A stretch of 64,000 nt of DNA from Haloferax litoreum (GCF_009674605.1 NZ_WKJO01000001.1:868001-932000); one strand, 5' to 3'; counted from the stretch's first letter, positions 32,819-42,190 are shown. Notes: generated by a model from the letters alone, not told the origin. A program made the numbers and translations.

Positions 32819-33373
32819 CTACAGCGAGAATCGAGACACCGTCTCGTACTCGGGGCCGTCGGGGCCGAGTTCGCTCTTCTTCAATCGCACCTCGCGCACG
32901 CGAAACGACCCAATGTTCGGGTCTTCGTGTTCGACCACGCGCCTAACGAGGGCCTTTCCGCGGGCGTCGTTCATGCGGGCGAGCGTGACGTGCGGGGAAA
33001 AGTCGTGGTTCTCGGGGTCGAATCCGATGGTCGTCGTCTTGCGTTCGAATGCGTCGTGGAGGCGCGTCATCTCCACGGCCCCGTCGTCGATACCAGTCCA
33101 GACGACGCGAATGTAGTCCAGTGAGGGGAAGACACCCAATCCGCCGACTGAGGCGTCGAACTGCTCGACACCCGCGGCGTCGATGGCCGATTCGACCGCA
33201 TCTTCGACTACAGAAACACGGTCTGGAGGCGTCTCGCCGAGGAACTTCAGCGTGACGTGGGCCTGTTCCGGGTCGGTGAATCTGAGTCCACCCGCGTCTT
33301 CGAAGAGCGCCTGCACCGCCGCGACACCCTCCGAGAGCGACGACGGCAGGTCGATGGCGAGGAAGAGGCGCAT
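32819..33373 (-). CDS. thpR: RNA 2',3'-cyclic phosphodiesterase (ThpR/LigT)
   Basis: 184 residues from the ATG at 33373 (MRLFLAIDLP). A 2H phosphoesterase; the two catalytic HxT motifs are HVTLKFLGETPP near residues 38-49 and HVTLARMNDARG near 127-138. The enzyme opens 2',3'-cyclic phosphate ends of RNA and can ligate tRNA halves in vitro. The frame is open 29 codons upstream, but that part lacks family features. Convergent with the EamA gene. Confidence 0.93.
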   Translation of the reverse strand: MRLFLAIDLPSSLSEGVAAVQALFEDAGGLRFTDPEQAHVTLKFLGETPPDRVSVVEDAVESAIDAAGVEQFDASVGGLGVFPSLDYIRVVWTGIDDGAVEMTRLHDAFERKTTTIGFDPENHDFSPHVTLARMNDARGKALVRRVVEHEDPNIGSFRVREVRLKKSELGPDGPEYETVSRFSL

Positions 33374-33414
33374 GGCAGATAGATGACTGGAAACAGACGT
33401 TAAGCTTCCGCCGC

Positions 33415-34017
33415 TCAGTCGCTTCCGGCACCTGCCGCCGTCTCGCTCGGTGGTACCCACGTCCGCACGATTCCAGCGAGTTCGCCGCCGAAGAACGTCG
33501 CTTCGTACACGTCGGGCATCGAGAGCGTGTTCCAGAACTCGTAGCCGTAGCGCGGGTCGTACGCGTTGAACACGAGTGCCATGAGCGTCCCGTGGGTGCC
33601 GACGACGACGTGGCGGTTCGGGTACGCTTCGACGAGTCGCTCGACGGCGGCGACACCGCGTGCCTGTGCCTCGGCGTGTGACTCGCCGCCGGGGTGCGAC
33701 GCCGCCGGGTTCCCCCAGAGGTATTCGACGGCCGATTCGAAGTCCTCGACGTGTTCGCCGGCGAGTTCACGCTCTCTGAGGTCTTCGTCCACGACGAGTG
33801 GAACGTCAGCGGCGTCGGCAACTCCTTCGACGGTGGCGCGAGCGCGCTCGAACGGACTCGTGACGACGACGTCCGCAACGTCCGCGAGGTGGGCCGTGAC
33901 GGCAGCAGCATCGCGGCGTCCCCGGGTCGAAAGCCCGCGACTCCGCTCGGCGTTGGGGACGTACGGCGAGTGGGCGTGTCGGACGAACGAGACCACAGTC
34001 GTCGAGGGGGCCTGCAT
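33415..34017 (-). CDS. Histidine phosphatase family protein
   Basis: 200 residues of the phosphoglycerate-mutase-like superfamily. The phosphohistidine motif is FVRHAHS near residues 11-17 (RHA rather than RHG), the second Arg is in SPFERARATVEG near 54-65, the acid Glu is in RERELAGEH near 82-90, and the second His is in VVVGTHGTLMALV near 137-149. Cytosolic phosphatase of an unknown phosphomonoester; PhoE/CobC-like. It is 41 bases upstream of thpR in the same direction, so they may be cotranscribed. The tail is short and Ala/Gly-rich. Confidence 0.9.
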   Translation of the reverse strand: MQAPSTTVVSFVRHAHSPYVPNAERSRGLSTRGRRDAAAVTAHLADVADVVVTSPFERARATVEGVADAADVPLVVDEDLRERELAGEHVEDFESAVEYLWGNPAASHPGGESHAEAQARGVAAVERLVEAYPNRHVVVGTHGTLMALVFNAYDPRYGYEFWNTLSMPDVYEATFFGGELAGIVRTWVPPSETAAGAGSD

Positions 34018-34108
34018 TCTCCCGTGGTACGCCGACTGCCGCTAAAAAGCGGTCGGTGTCGCGCCTCTGACGTAGCGTTTAACCGCCGTGACTCCCAATC
34101 GCGCTTAT

Positions 34109-34849
34109 ATGACCGACGACGGCAAGCGACCCCACCGTTTCTCCGAAGGGCAGGGGTTCGACGAGGACTACTCCGATTTCTCGCTCGACCCGCCCGAACT
34201 CTCGGTGGACCCGACGAAGGTCGACCCGGTCGACTCGCGCGTCCTGACCGACATCCTCGACAAACGAAACATCGACCCGGAAGACGTCGACGTGGAGAAA
34301 CTGCTCGACGTCGGCCTCTCGTACATGCAAATCAACCGGTTCGAGGAGGCAACCGAGGCGTTCGAGCGGACTGCACGCTTCGCAGGTGAGGAGTCCCCCA
34401 TCGCACAGGAGGCGTGGGTGAACAAGGGCGCTGCGCACGCCCAACTCGAAGAGTGGGACGAGGCAGTCGGTGCCTATCAGGAAGCACTCCGCGTCGACGA
34501 CGACAGCGAACACGCCGCGACGGCACACACCAACCTCGCGTACGCGCTGTGGGAGTCGGGCCAGACCGCCGACGCCCTCGACCACGCTGAGCGTGCCGTC
34601 GAACTCGACCCGCGCTTCCCGCAGGCGTGGTACAACCGTGGCTTCTTCCTCCACGAACGTGGCCTGAACGAAGACGCTGTCAACGCCTTCGACAACGCCA
34701 TCCGCCTCGGCATGCGGACGCCCGCCGTCCACGAGGAGAAGGCGCGCGCCCTCGAAGAACTCGGTCGCGAAGAAGAAGCAGAACAGGCCCAACAACAGGC
34801 TGACGACATTCGCGAGCAGGCCGAAGCGGAACTCGTCGAGGACTACTGA
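34109..34849 (+). CDS. TPR-repeat protein
   Basis: 246 residues. After an acidic, disordered start of about 60 residues come at least four TPR units from about 70 to 215 (LLDVGLSYMQINRFEEATEA; AWVNKGAAHAQLEEWDEAVG; AHTNLAYALWESGQTADALD; AWYNRGFFLHERGLNEDAVN), then a charged EEAEQAQQQ coiled tail. TPR proteins are scaffolds for protein-protein contacts. The ATG at 34109 lies 28 nt after a TATA-like GTTTAACC (34077-34083). The stop overlaps the next ATG by one base, so it is coupled to the DUF424 gene. Confidence 0.9.
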   Translation: MTDDGKRPHRFSEGQGFDEDYSDFSLDPPELSVDPTKVDPVDSRVLTDILDKRNIDPEDVDVEKLLDVGLSYMQINRFEEATEAFERTARFAGEESPIAQEAWVNKGAAHAQLEEWDEAVGAYQEALRVDDDSEHAATAHTNLAYALWESGQTADALDHAERAVELDPRFPQAWYNRGFFLHERGLNEDAVNAFDNAIRLGMRTPAVHEEKARALEELGREEEAEQAQQQADDIREQAEAELVEDY

Positions 34850-35151
34850 TGCTCCTGCGTGAACGCGAGACCCCGGAAGGACTGCTCGTCTCGGTCTGTG
34901 ATGCCGACTGCATCGGCGAGACGTACACCGACGGCGGTGTCTCGCTCGACGTGACCGAGGACTTCTACGGCGGTGAAGAGGCCGAGACAGTCGACCAGGA
35001 CGCCGTCGTCGAGAGTCTCACTCGCGCTACCGTCGCCAACATCGTCGGCGAAGAGTCGGTGAACGTCGCTATCGACGCTGGCCTCGTCGACGAAGAGACA
35101 GTTCTCGAAGTCGGCGGCACGCTCCACGCACAACTCCTCTGGCTTCGGTAA
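34849..35151 (+). CDS. DUF424 family protein
   Basis: 100 residues, the standard length of the archaeal DUF424 family. Conserved pieces are VSVCDADCIGETYTDGGVSL near residues 14-33, VTEDFYGGEEA near 35-45, the ATVANIVGEESVNVAIDAGL segment near 60-80 and a C-terminal GGTLHAQLLWL. The family is restricted to archaea and has no established reaction that I can state. Its ATG overlaps the TGA of the TPR gene, suggesting that the two act together. Confidence 0.9.
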   Translation: MLLRERETPEGLLVSVCDADCIGETYTDGGVSLDVTEDFYGGEEAETVDQDAVVESLTRATVANIVGEESVNVAIDAGLVDEETVLEVGGTLHAQLLWLR

Positions 35152-35209
35152 GTCGTCGTTCTCGCCGTCCGATTCCGCGTTTTCTCCTGCCGTCGAGCGA
35201 CTGCGAAAC

Positions 35210-36256
35210 CTACGCGTCCAGTTCGACGCCCGTGAGTTCGAATCGTGCGCCACCCGATTCGGACTCGGTCAGTTCGAGACACCACCCGTGGGCCTCGACC
35301 GCTTGGGCGACGATAGAGAGCCCGAGGCCGGTTCCTTCGGTCGCCGACGAGTACCCATCCTCGAACACGTCGTCCCGTTCGTCGGCGGGGATGCCGACAC
35401 CATCGTCTTCGACGTAGAACCCGGTCCGGCCGTCGTCGGTGGTGAGCGTTCCGACCGTCACGGTCAGCGGTGGGTCGTCGTCTCCGCGTCCGTGTTCGAT
35501 TGCATTTCGAAACAGGTTCTCGAAGACGTGGGCGAGGAGATTCGAGTCCGCCTCGAACGTCGCGGAGTCGGCGACGACCAGCGACGAACCACCCGTCTCG
35601 ACGTGTTCCCACGCGTTTTCGGCTTGCGTGCCGAGGTCCACCGTCACCCGCTGTTCGACAGAATCGTGCCTCGCCAGCACCAGCGCGTTCGAGACGATTT
35701 CGTCCATCCGTTCGAGCGAGTCGACGACGCGGCCGAGACGGTCCGTCGCGATACCCTCTTCGATGAGCGTCTGAGCATAGCCGAGGGCGACAGCGAGCGG
35801 ATTGCGCAGGTCGTGCGACAGGATGCTGGCGACGTTCTGGAGTCTGTTCGCTTTCTCGTCGGCCTCGATTTCGGCGAGTTTTCGCTCGGTGATGTCCAAG
35901 TGGACGACCTGAATGTACGTCTCCGCTTCGTCGGTGAACCGGGTCGCTCGCATCGTGAACCACCGGCGCTCGCCGGGCGAGTGACACGGGTATTCGTAGG
36001 AGAACTCGTCCCGGTCACCGTCGATGACCGACCGAATCCCACTGGCGGCGTTTCCACCGTTGTCACCCCCACCAACCTCACAGACGCCGAGGTAGTTCAT
36101 TCCGATAGAACTGGAGTCTCCGGCGTAGTCGTTCTCGTCGCCGAATTCGCGCCACGCCTCGTTGGTGTAGAGAATCTCACCGTCCGTGTTCAGAACCGCG
36201 AGTTGCATCGGGAGTGCGTCCAGACTGGACGTGGCGAGAGGAGGCGACGGAGACAT
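35210..36256 (-). CDS. PAS-domain sensor histidine kinase
   Basis: 348 residues, soluble. A PAS domain at about 18-125 (LAVLNTDGEILYTNEAWREF; RRWFTMRATRF; HLDITERKLAE) is followed by the dimerisation helix with the phospho-acceptor His in ILSHDLRNPLAVALGYAQ near 144-161. The ATPase domain has VFENLFRNAIEHG near 240, DDGVGIPADERDDVFEDGYS near 283-302 and GTGLGLSIVAQAV near 307-319. Such orphan kinases are numerous in haloarchaea. No response regulator or transmembrane sensor is next to it, so the signal is sensed in the cytoplasm, perhaps by a cofactor in the PAS pocket. Confidence 0.93.
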   Translation of the reverse strand: MSPSPPLATSSLDALPMQLAVLNTDGEILYTNEAWREFGDENDYAGDSSSIGMNYLGVCEVGGGDNGGNAASGIRSVIDGDRDEFSYEYPCHSPGERRWFTMRATRFTDEAETYIQVVHLDITERKLAEIEADEKANRLQNVASILSHDLRNPLAVALGYAQTLIEEGIATDRLGRVVDSLERMDEIVSNALVLARHDSVEQRVTVDLGTQAENAWEHVETGGSSLVVADSATFEADSNLLAHVFENLFRNAIEHGRGDDDPPLTVTVGTLTTDDGRTGFYVEDDGVGIPADERDDVFEDGYSSATEGTGLGLSIVAQAVEAHGWCLELTESESGGARFELTGVELDA

Positions 36257-36349
36257 ACACCTCTAGAGACGCGTCCACTACTTTATTGACACGCTCGGGA
36301 CATTCGTCCTCGCTAACAGCTATAGCCCCACGCAGCGAAGACGCAGACT

Positions 36350-36556
36350 GTGTCCTCGAAACCGACCACACACCCCGCCGTCCTCGTGAAACTCGACGCG
36401 ATAATCGGGTTACTCCTCGTCGTCAGCCTCCTCCTCGCACTCGTCGCGATTACACTCTCGGGCGTCCTCGGAGTGCTCGGTGTCCTCGTCATCGCCGTGT
36501 TCGGCGTGGTCGGGTGGTACAGTTACCTCAAAAATCTCGACCGGTACGCATCGTAG
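36350..36556 (+). CDS. Small two-helix membrane protein
   Basis: 68 residues from a GTG. Two long hydrophobic stretches, AIIGLLLVVSLLLALVAI (about 17-35) and GVLGVLGVLVIAVFGVVGW (about 38-57), follow a short polar start and precede a YLKNLDRYAS tail. No family was recognised. A TAGCCCC/TATAG-like region lies 20-30 nt upstream (36317-36323), which is weak support. Function unknown. Confidence 0.6.
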   Translation: MSSKPTTHPAVLVKLDAIIGLLLVVSLLLALVAITLSGVLGVLGVLVIAVFGVVGWYSYLKNLDRYAS

Positions 36557-36710
36557 GACACCGTCCCGCCGAAACGACGGCCGATTTCTCGTGCAGGCCC
36601 GCAGTCGTCACCGGTCCCGGCAACAGGTGCCAGTTCGCGTAACGGGTTTCAGTTACACAGAAACGCGAGGACCGAAGACGTGTTGTGCCTCGGGTGGTAA
36701 CTCACTCCCA

Positions 36711-37991
36711 ATGGGAGTGCAGGAATCGTACCCTGTCGACGTCGACGCCATCCGCGAGGACTTCCCAATCCTCCAGCGGAAGGTCGGCGGCGACATCTCG
36801 ACGCCCGGCGAACACGACGACGACACCGTCCCCCTCGTCTATCTCGACAACGCGGCCACGAGTCACACCCCGAAGCACGTCGTCGACGCCATCGTCGACT
36901 ACTACTACGGGTACAACTCGAACGTCCACCGCGGCATCCACAGTCTGAGCCAAGAGGCCTCCGTCGCCTACGAAAACGCCCACGACAGGGTCGCCGAGTT
37001 CATCGGTGCCTCCGGCGGCCGCGAGGAAGTCGTCTTCACCAAGAACACCACCGAGGCGATGAACCTCGTCGCCTACGCGTGGGGCCTGAACGAACTCGGC
37101 CCCGGCGACTCGGTGGTCCTCACCGAGATGGAACACCACGCCTCGCTGGTCACGTGGCAGCAAATCGCCAAGAAGACCGGTGCCGAGGCCCGGTTCATCC
37201 GCGTCACCGACGACGGCCGACTCGACATGGAGCACGCGAAGGAACTCATCGACGACTCCACGAAGATGGTCTCCGTCGTCCACGTCTCGAACACGCTGGG
37301 CACCATCAACCCCGTCTCGGAACTCGCCGACATGGCCCACGACGTTGGTGCCTACATCTTCGTCGACGGCGCGCAGTCGGTTCCGACCCGACCGGTCGAC
37401 GTGGAAGCCATCGACGCCGACTTCTTCGCCTTCTCGGGCCACAAGATGTGCGGCCCGACGGGTATCGGCGCGCTCTACGGCAAGCGCGACATCCTCGAGG
37501 AGATGGACCCCTACCTCTACGGCGGCGAGATGATTCGGCGCGTCACCTTCGAGGAGTCGACGTGGGAAGACCTGCCGTGGAAGTTCGAAGCGGGTACCCC
37601 CCCTATCGCGCAGGGTATCGGGTTCGCCGCCGCCGTCGACTACCTCGACGACATCGGCATGGAGAACGTGCAGGCCCACGAGGAACTCCTCGCCGAGTAC
37701 GCCTACGACCGTCTGAGCGAGTTCGACGACATCGAAATCTACGGTCCACCGGGCGACGACCGCGGCGGTCTCGTCGCGTTCAACCTCGACGGCGTCCACG
37801 CCCACGACCTCTCTAGCATCCTTAACGAGCAGGGCGTCGCCATCCGCGCCGGCGACCACTGTACGCAACCACTCCACGACGTTCTGGGTGCTGCGGCCTC
37901 CACGCGGGCGTCGTTCTACATCTACAACACGAAAGAGGAAGTCGACAAACTGGTCGAGGGACTGGAAGTCGCACGCGACCTGTTCGCTTGA
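36711..37991 (+). CDS. sufS: Cysteine desulfurase SufS
   Basis: 426 residues. PLP enzyme that takes sulfur from cysteine for Fe-S cluster assembly and thio-compounds. Motifs: YLDNAATSHTPKHVVDA near residues 44-60, the PLP region EHHASLVTWQQIAK near 140-153, DGAQSVPTRPVDV near 221-233, and the PLP lysine in FFAFSGHKMCGPTGIGALYG near 238-257 (Lys about 246). The catalytic Cys is absent from an RSGxHCA-type loop only in sequence detail: here it reads IRAGDHCTQPLHDVLG near 380-395, with the Cys next to DH. It is 3.8 kb from SufU. Start chosen at the ATG after the run of upstream non-homologous frame. Confidence 0.95.
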   Translation: MGVQESYPVDVDAIREDFPILQRKVGGDISTPGEHDDDTVPLVYLDNAATSHTPKHVVDAIVDYYYGYNSNVHRGIHSLSQEASVAYENAHDRVAEFIGASGGREEVVFTKNTTEAMNLVAYAWGLNELGPGDSVVLTEMEHHASLVTWQQIAKKTGAEARFIRVTDDGRLDMEHAKELIDDSTKMVSVVHVSNTLGTINPVSELADMAHDVGAYIFVDGAQSVPTRPVDVEAIDADFFAFSGHKMCGPTGIGALYGKRDILEEMDPYLYGGEMIRRVTFEESTWEDLPWKFEAGTPPIAQGIGFAAAVDYLDDIGMENVQAHEELLAEYAYDRLSEFDDIEIYGPPGDDRGGLVAFNLDGVHAHDLSSILNEQGVAIRAGDHCTQPLHDVLGAAASTRASFYIYNTKEEVDKLVEGLEVARDLFA

Positions 37992-38071
37992 GTACTGCCT
38001 GCACTGTTCCGCGAACGAAGTGAGCGGGGGTGAGGAACCCGCGAAGCGGGTGACGAATCCTTTTGGTCCAG

Positions 38072-38107
38072 CTTTTACGAGCGAGCAGCGCGAGCGCAGC
38101 GTAAAAG
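38072..38107. terminator. Bidirectional stem-loop between sufS and the G8 gene
   Basis: CTTTTACG at 38072-38079 pairs with CGTAAAAG at 38100-38107, and the inner bases are GC-rich. The arms end in T/A runs on both strands, which suits a terminator for the two convergent genes. The seven nearby GCGAAGCGGG-type bases are ordinary haloarchaeal simple sequence. Confidence 0.6.
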
Positions 38108-38112
38108 GTGGG

Positions 38113-40929
38113 CTACTGTTCTCGAACGAACACCGTGTACATCCTGTGTGAGTCCGGGTTCCCGCCGAGTCGCACCGTTCCCGAGTCGAACGTCTGTTCG
38201 TAGACGCGTCGCGTTCCGTCCGAGGTGCCGATAGTGTCGCCAGTGTCGTTCCACCCCGAGAGCCATCCGGGAGACGAGTCGGTGTCGACGGCGACGTAGA
38301 CTGTCGCGGGTGACGAGAGTGTGAGCGTCAGGTGCGACTGGCGCGACGAATCACCATCGTCGTGTTCCGGTCGGACGTACGGCAGCCCCGCGTACCGCCC
38401 GGGGACGGTCAAGAACGTTGCGTCGTCGTAGACGTAGAGTGGTTCGTCGGACCGGAGACGCCCGAGTTCGTACATCGACCCATCCGCAGAGTGGACGTGT
38501 TCGAGTGGCCCGAGCGAAGGAGCAGTCGACTCGTCGTCGCCATCGACGACGAACCCGTTTTCCACGCCCGCGAGACTGACGGCGTCTGGCGGGCGAACCG
38601 CCCCTTCGACGGCGAGGCCGAACGCGTCGAACAACTCGGCGTTCGACTTCCCCACGAGCGCCTTCGGCGACACGTCACTCAGGTCTGCGAACGGGTCGTC
38701 GCCGGGGTCTGCGGCCTGTACGTCGGCTTTCGTCGGGAACGGAACGAACTCCGGCGCTTGCTCGGCGAAGTACACCTTGTCGCCGTCGCGCCGGACGTGC
38801 CCCTCCGGGGTGAAGAGGCCGTAGAGGTGGTCGTCGAGTTCGGCGCTGAGGAACATGTCGGCACGGCCGCCGTCGACGAAATCGACGTTCTCGACGTCCA
38901 CCTGTTGCTTCTTCGACCAGCGACGGTCCGTCGTCCCGCCGATGACGTGCACGTCCACGTGGTTGTCGAGTCGGCCGCCGCGAATCGGGGCCGACCCCCG
39001 AGGTGGTGCGCGAATGCCGACGAACCATCCCTCGATGTCGGGGTTCTCGACGTGGACGTTCGCCGGCGCGTGATTGCGGTTGATTCCGACGCCGCGGCGG
39101 CCTCCCGTACCCGAGACAAGGGTCGGGTTCCGAACGACGACGTTGGCGCTGTACCGAATCGAGATGCCATTTTCGCCGCCCTGCGCGCCGCGTCCGTTCG
39201 GAGGCCTGAGTCGGTCCCACTGACTCACGTGCGACCCGATGTTGAACGCCGTGAAGTCCTCGACGACGCTGTAGGCCTCGACCCGGTCGTGCGCGAAGGT
39301 GAACATGTGTCGCGAGATATCGAGGCCGCCGCCGGAGGCGAAGACGGTGTTGCGGGCGAACGACGCGAGGCGGACGAAACTCGACGGAACCATCCCGTCT
39401 TCGACGCGGTCAGAGCGAGCGAGTTCGGGTTGGCCGTCGAGCGCTTCGACGGGGACGTTGGGAACCGTTCCGACGAGACTACCGAGTGCGTCGGGCGGAA
39501 CCTCGGCGTCTGGTTTCGCGCGATTCCAGTAGACGAATCCGTAGTGTCTGTGGCCGGCGGCGACGTTGTCTTCGACGGCGACAGTCGGTCCCTGAAACCA
39601 GAATCCATAGCCGCCGTGGCCGAAGTCGTCGATGTTCCCCGGCGACTCGGCTTTGAACTGCCTGCCGTCGGGGACCGACCCGGACCCATGCGAGCGCAGG
39701 GCGAGGTTTCGACGGAACGTCCCTCGTTCGGCCCCCGTCTCGGCGACGAATCCCGCGCCGAAGACACGGAACGAGACGTTGTCCTCGAATCGGACGTAAC
39801 TCGCGTGGTTGACGTAGCCCCACCCGGGACTCCCATCGACGACGCACCCTTCGACGACTCGTGGGGGGTTCTCAGTACCGGTGCCAGTCCGGTGGAAGTG
39901 ACAGGCGTAGCGGGCCTGTGGGTTCGGGTCGGCGTCTTCGGGAGGGACGCCGTTCGTCGGGTCGGTGAAGGGTCGCGACTTGTCGGTCCGACCGAGTGCG
40001 GAGAACGCGGCGTGACTGACGTGCACGTCGTCGCTCATGAACATCACGTGCCCGCGGCGCTTCGTTCGCGTGGACTCCGATTCGAGCGTCACCGCTCGGT
40101 CCATCGCGGCGACGACACCCGAGAGCGACTCACGGGGTGGGTCGTGGTCGAATTCGAGCGGTGATTCGAGGCGAATCCGCGACTCGTCGACACCAGCTAT
40201 CGTCACGACTTCGTCTTCGTCTCGGTCCGGGTGCATGCCGGCGACGACGAGCGTCTCTCCAGCCTCCCACCCGGTCGGTGAATCGGTAACGAGCAGTTCG
40301 GTCTCTCCCGCGTGAGGCGGGCGTTCGAGGTGAAGCCACGGGGTTACGGGCTCACCCACGATGCGAACCGTCGCGCCGGCGAGCGTGAGCAACCCACGGC
40401 CGATGCGTTCGGGGTCTGCCGACTCGTCGAGTGGTCCCTCGTCGAGGAAGGTGATTCGCGCACCGGCGTCTCGCTGGACTGGGTTCTCGGGCGTCCCGAG
40501 TTCGAGCGTCCCCGTCTCTGTGACCGCGAGCGTCCCGAGTTGGAGTCGCGTCGTCGTCGTCGGGTCGACGCGAAGCGTCCCGTCGACGCGGACTGTCCGA
40601 AGTCGGGACGTCGCCTCGTGGTCGAGTGTCACCGTCACGTCCGCCGGGATGTGAACGCGAGCACCGTCACCGGGGGCTGACCCTTCCCACGTATCAGAGA
40701 CGCGCCACAGACCCCCTGTCGCCCGGTTCGTCGCGTCGTCCTCGGCGACGAGTGTGCGGACGTGGTGGGCGTCGGAGTGGTCGCTTTCGCCCCCGAGTCC
40801 GGGCATGTCTGGCACGCCAGCGAGCGCACCTGCTGTCCCGGCAGCGCCGACACTGAGTCCGGCGAGAAACGCGCGTCGAGTCGTGAGGAGTGCACGGTCA
40901 GTCGAGTCGAAGGGAGGGTCGTCGCTCAT
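38113..40929 (-). CDS. Tat-exported G8-domain / parallel beta-helix protein
   Basis: 938 residues from the ATG at 40929. A twin-arginine signal (LTTRRAFLAGLSVGAAGTAG near residues 15-34) predicts folded export. A G8-like domain follows at about 70-160 (DTWEGSAPGDGARVHIPADV, then VTVTLDHEA, RVDGTLRVDPTTTTRLQLGT). A right-handed parallel beta-helix with repeated xNxV/xxVxx rungs covers roughly 290-650 (VVEGCVVDGSPGWGYVNHAS, FEDNVSFRVFGAG, ENGISIRYSANVVVRNPTLV). The C-terminal 200 residues are beta-rich. The same plan occurs in animal CEMIP/TMEM2 hyaluronan-binding or degrading proteins. A polysaccharide-acting role is inferred; catalytic residues cannot be assigned. The upstream in-frame ATG at 40980 lies before the likely transcription start and is rejected. 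Confidence 0.85.
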   Translation of the reverse strand: MSDDPPFDSTDRALLTTRRAFLAGLSVGAAGTAGALAGVPDMPGLGGESDHSDAHHVRTLVAEDDATNRATGGLWRVSDTWEGSAPGDGARVHIPADVTVTLDHEATSRLRTVRVDGTLRVDPTTTTRLQLGTLAVTETGTLELGTPENPVQRDAGARITFLDEGPLDESADPERIGRGLLTLAGATVRIVGEPVTPWLHLERPPHAGETELLVTDSPTGWEAGETLVVAGMHPDRDEDEVVTIAGVDESRIRLESPLEFDHDPPRESLSGVVAAMDRAVTLESESTRTKRRGHVMFMSDDVHVSHAAFSALGRTDKSRPFTDPTNGVPPEDADPNPQARYACHFHRTGTGTENPPRVVEGCVVDGSPGWGYVNHASYVRFEDNVSFRVFGAGFVAETGAERGTFRRNLALRSHGSGSVPDGRQFKAESPGNIDDFGHGGYGFWFQGPTVAVEDNVAAGHRHYGFVYWNRAKPDAEVPPDALGSLVGTVPNVPVEALDGQPELARSDRVEDGMVPSSFVRLASFARNTVFASGGGLDISRHMFTFAHDRVEAYSVVEDFTAFNIGSHVSQWDRLRPPNGRGAQGGENGISIRYSANVVVRNPTLVSGTGGRRGVGINRNHAPANVHVENPDIEGWFVGIRAPPRGSAPIRGGRLDNHVDVHVIGGTTDRRWSKKQQVDVENVDFVDGGRADMFLSAELDDHLYGLFTPEGHVRRDGDKVYFAEQAPEFVPFPTKADVQAADPGDDPFADLSDVSPKALVGKSNAELFDAFGLAVEGAVRPPDAVSLAGVENGFVVDGDDESTAPSLGPLEHVHSADGSMYELGRLRSDEPLYVYDDATFLTVPGRYAGLPYVRPEHDDGDSSRQSHLTLTLSSPATVYVAVDTDSSPGWLSGWNDTGDTIGTSDGTRRVYEQTFDSGTVRLGGNPDSHRMYTVFVREQ

Positions 40930-41095
40930 GGGTCGTGTGACGTTCAGTCTCGTATGAACGTCTGTACCCAGCGAATACACCTAAATAAGTCTGAAGGCCG
41001 ATTCGCTGAACCCGCTGAGACGCCCCGCAATCCGGGAGACGTCGGCCGTCGACTGGGGACAATGCCTTTGGTCCACTGAGACGACAACCGACCGT

Positions 41096-41671
41096 ATGCT
41101 CCAATCGGTGACCGGGTTCGTCTTCGATATCCTCGAAAGCACACTCGTCGAGTTCGGCAACGCGATTCGCGACGCGGCACCGAAGGTTCTCGCTGGTATC
41201 GTCTTCGTCGGTCTCGCGTACGTCGGCATCAGAGTCATCCTGTACCTCCTTCGTGGCGCACTGGACGGCCTCTATCCTGAAGAGCAAGACCTCATCGTGG
41301 ACCTCGGCGTCGCCATCGCTGGCGTCTTCCTCTGGTTCGGAGCGGCGTTGGCGCTTTTGAACATCGTCGGCATGGAAGAGATTGCGGCGAGTCTCGGGAC
41401 GGCGACTGGGTTCATCGCGCTGGGCGTCTCGTACGCGCTGTCGAACATGATTGCCGACACCGTCGCCGGCGTCTACCTCCTTCGAGACCCCGATTTCAAT
41501 CCCGGTGACCGTGTGAAGGCAGACCCGGTGACAGGGACCGTCTCGGCCATCGAACTCCGAAAGACACGGTTCGAGAGCGACGAGGGAGACACCGTCGTGG
41601 TCGCCAACCGCGACGTAGAGAAGAAGTGGACGAAGTACGACGGAGAGTCGTCACCAGCAGACACGGCGTAA
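41096..41671 (+). CDS. MscS-like small membrane protein
   Basis: 191 residues with three to four membrane segments. The last (LGTATGFIALGVSYALSNMIADTVAGVYLL, about 100-129) resembles the pore-lining TM3 of MscS, and the following beta-domain start (DFNPGDRVKADPVTGTVSAIELRKTRFESDE) is the MscS middle domain in shortened form, without the full alpha/beta C-terminus. It may be a mechanosensitive channel or a relative. It lies between the G8 gene (divergent) and sufU (same strand). Confidence 0.85.
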   Translation: MLQSVTGFVFDILESTLVEFGNAIRDAAPKVLAGIVFVGLAYVGIRVILYLLRGALDGLYPEEQDLIVDLGVAIAGVFLWFGAALALLNIVGMEEIAASLGTATGFIALGVSYALSNMIADTVAGVYLLRDPDFNPGDRVKADPVTGTVSAIELRKTRFESDEGDTVVVANRDVEKKWTKYDGESSPADTA

Positions 41672-41743
41672 GCAGCGAAATCGGCCGCTTCGCCGGCCCC
41701 GGAACCCTTTTACGGCGCTCGGGCGTAGCCCCGACGAACACCA

Positions 41744-42169
41744 ATGGGCATTGGCTCAGACATGTATCGTCAGCAGATTTTGGACCACTACAAGAACCCC
41801 CGCAACCACGGTCGGCTGGAGTCGCCGACGTTCACCCACACGGGGGAGAACCCCTCCTGCGGCGATACGATTACGATGGACGTGCAGCTCGCCGACGACG
41901 GCGAGACGATAGAGCGCGTCGCGTTCTCCGGCGATGGCTGTGCCATCAGTCAGGCGTCCGCGAGCATGCTCACGCAACGACTCCCGGGCACCACGCTCTC
42001 GGAACTCGACGCGATGGACACCGACGACATCACCGAGATGCTCGGTGTAGACATCTCACCGATGCGAATCAAGTGTGCCGTCCTCGCGCGACAGGTCGCA
42101 CAGGATGGCGCGAAGATTCACGACGGCGAGATAGAAATCGAGAAGACGAAGACCGAAGACGACGCGTAG
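41744..42169 (+). CDS. sufU: Fe-S cluster assembly scaffold SufU/IscU type
   Basis: 141 residues. Scaffold or sulfur-transfer partner of SufS. All three cysteine signatures are present: NPSCGDTITM near residues 36-45, GDGCAISQASASML near 62-75 and MRIKCAVLA near 107-115. The Asp of GD next to the first Cys is conserved. The start MGIGSDMYRQQILDHYKNPR is typical; the ATG at 41744 was chosen over the internal ATG at 41762. It shares no operon with SufS but is the second Suf gene in this window. Confidence 0.94.
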   Translation: MGIGSDMYRQQILDHYKNPRNHGRLESPTFTHTGENPSCGDTITMDVQLADDGETIERVAFSGDGCAISQASASMLTQRLPGTTLSELDAMDTDDITEMLGVDISPMRIKCAVLARQVAQDGAKIHDGEIEIEKTKTEDDA

Positions 42170-42190
42170 ACCGACCGGACTCGTCGACGC

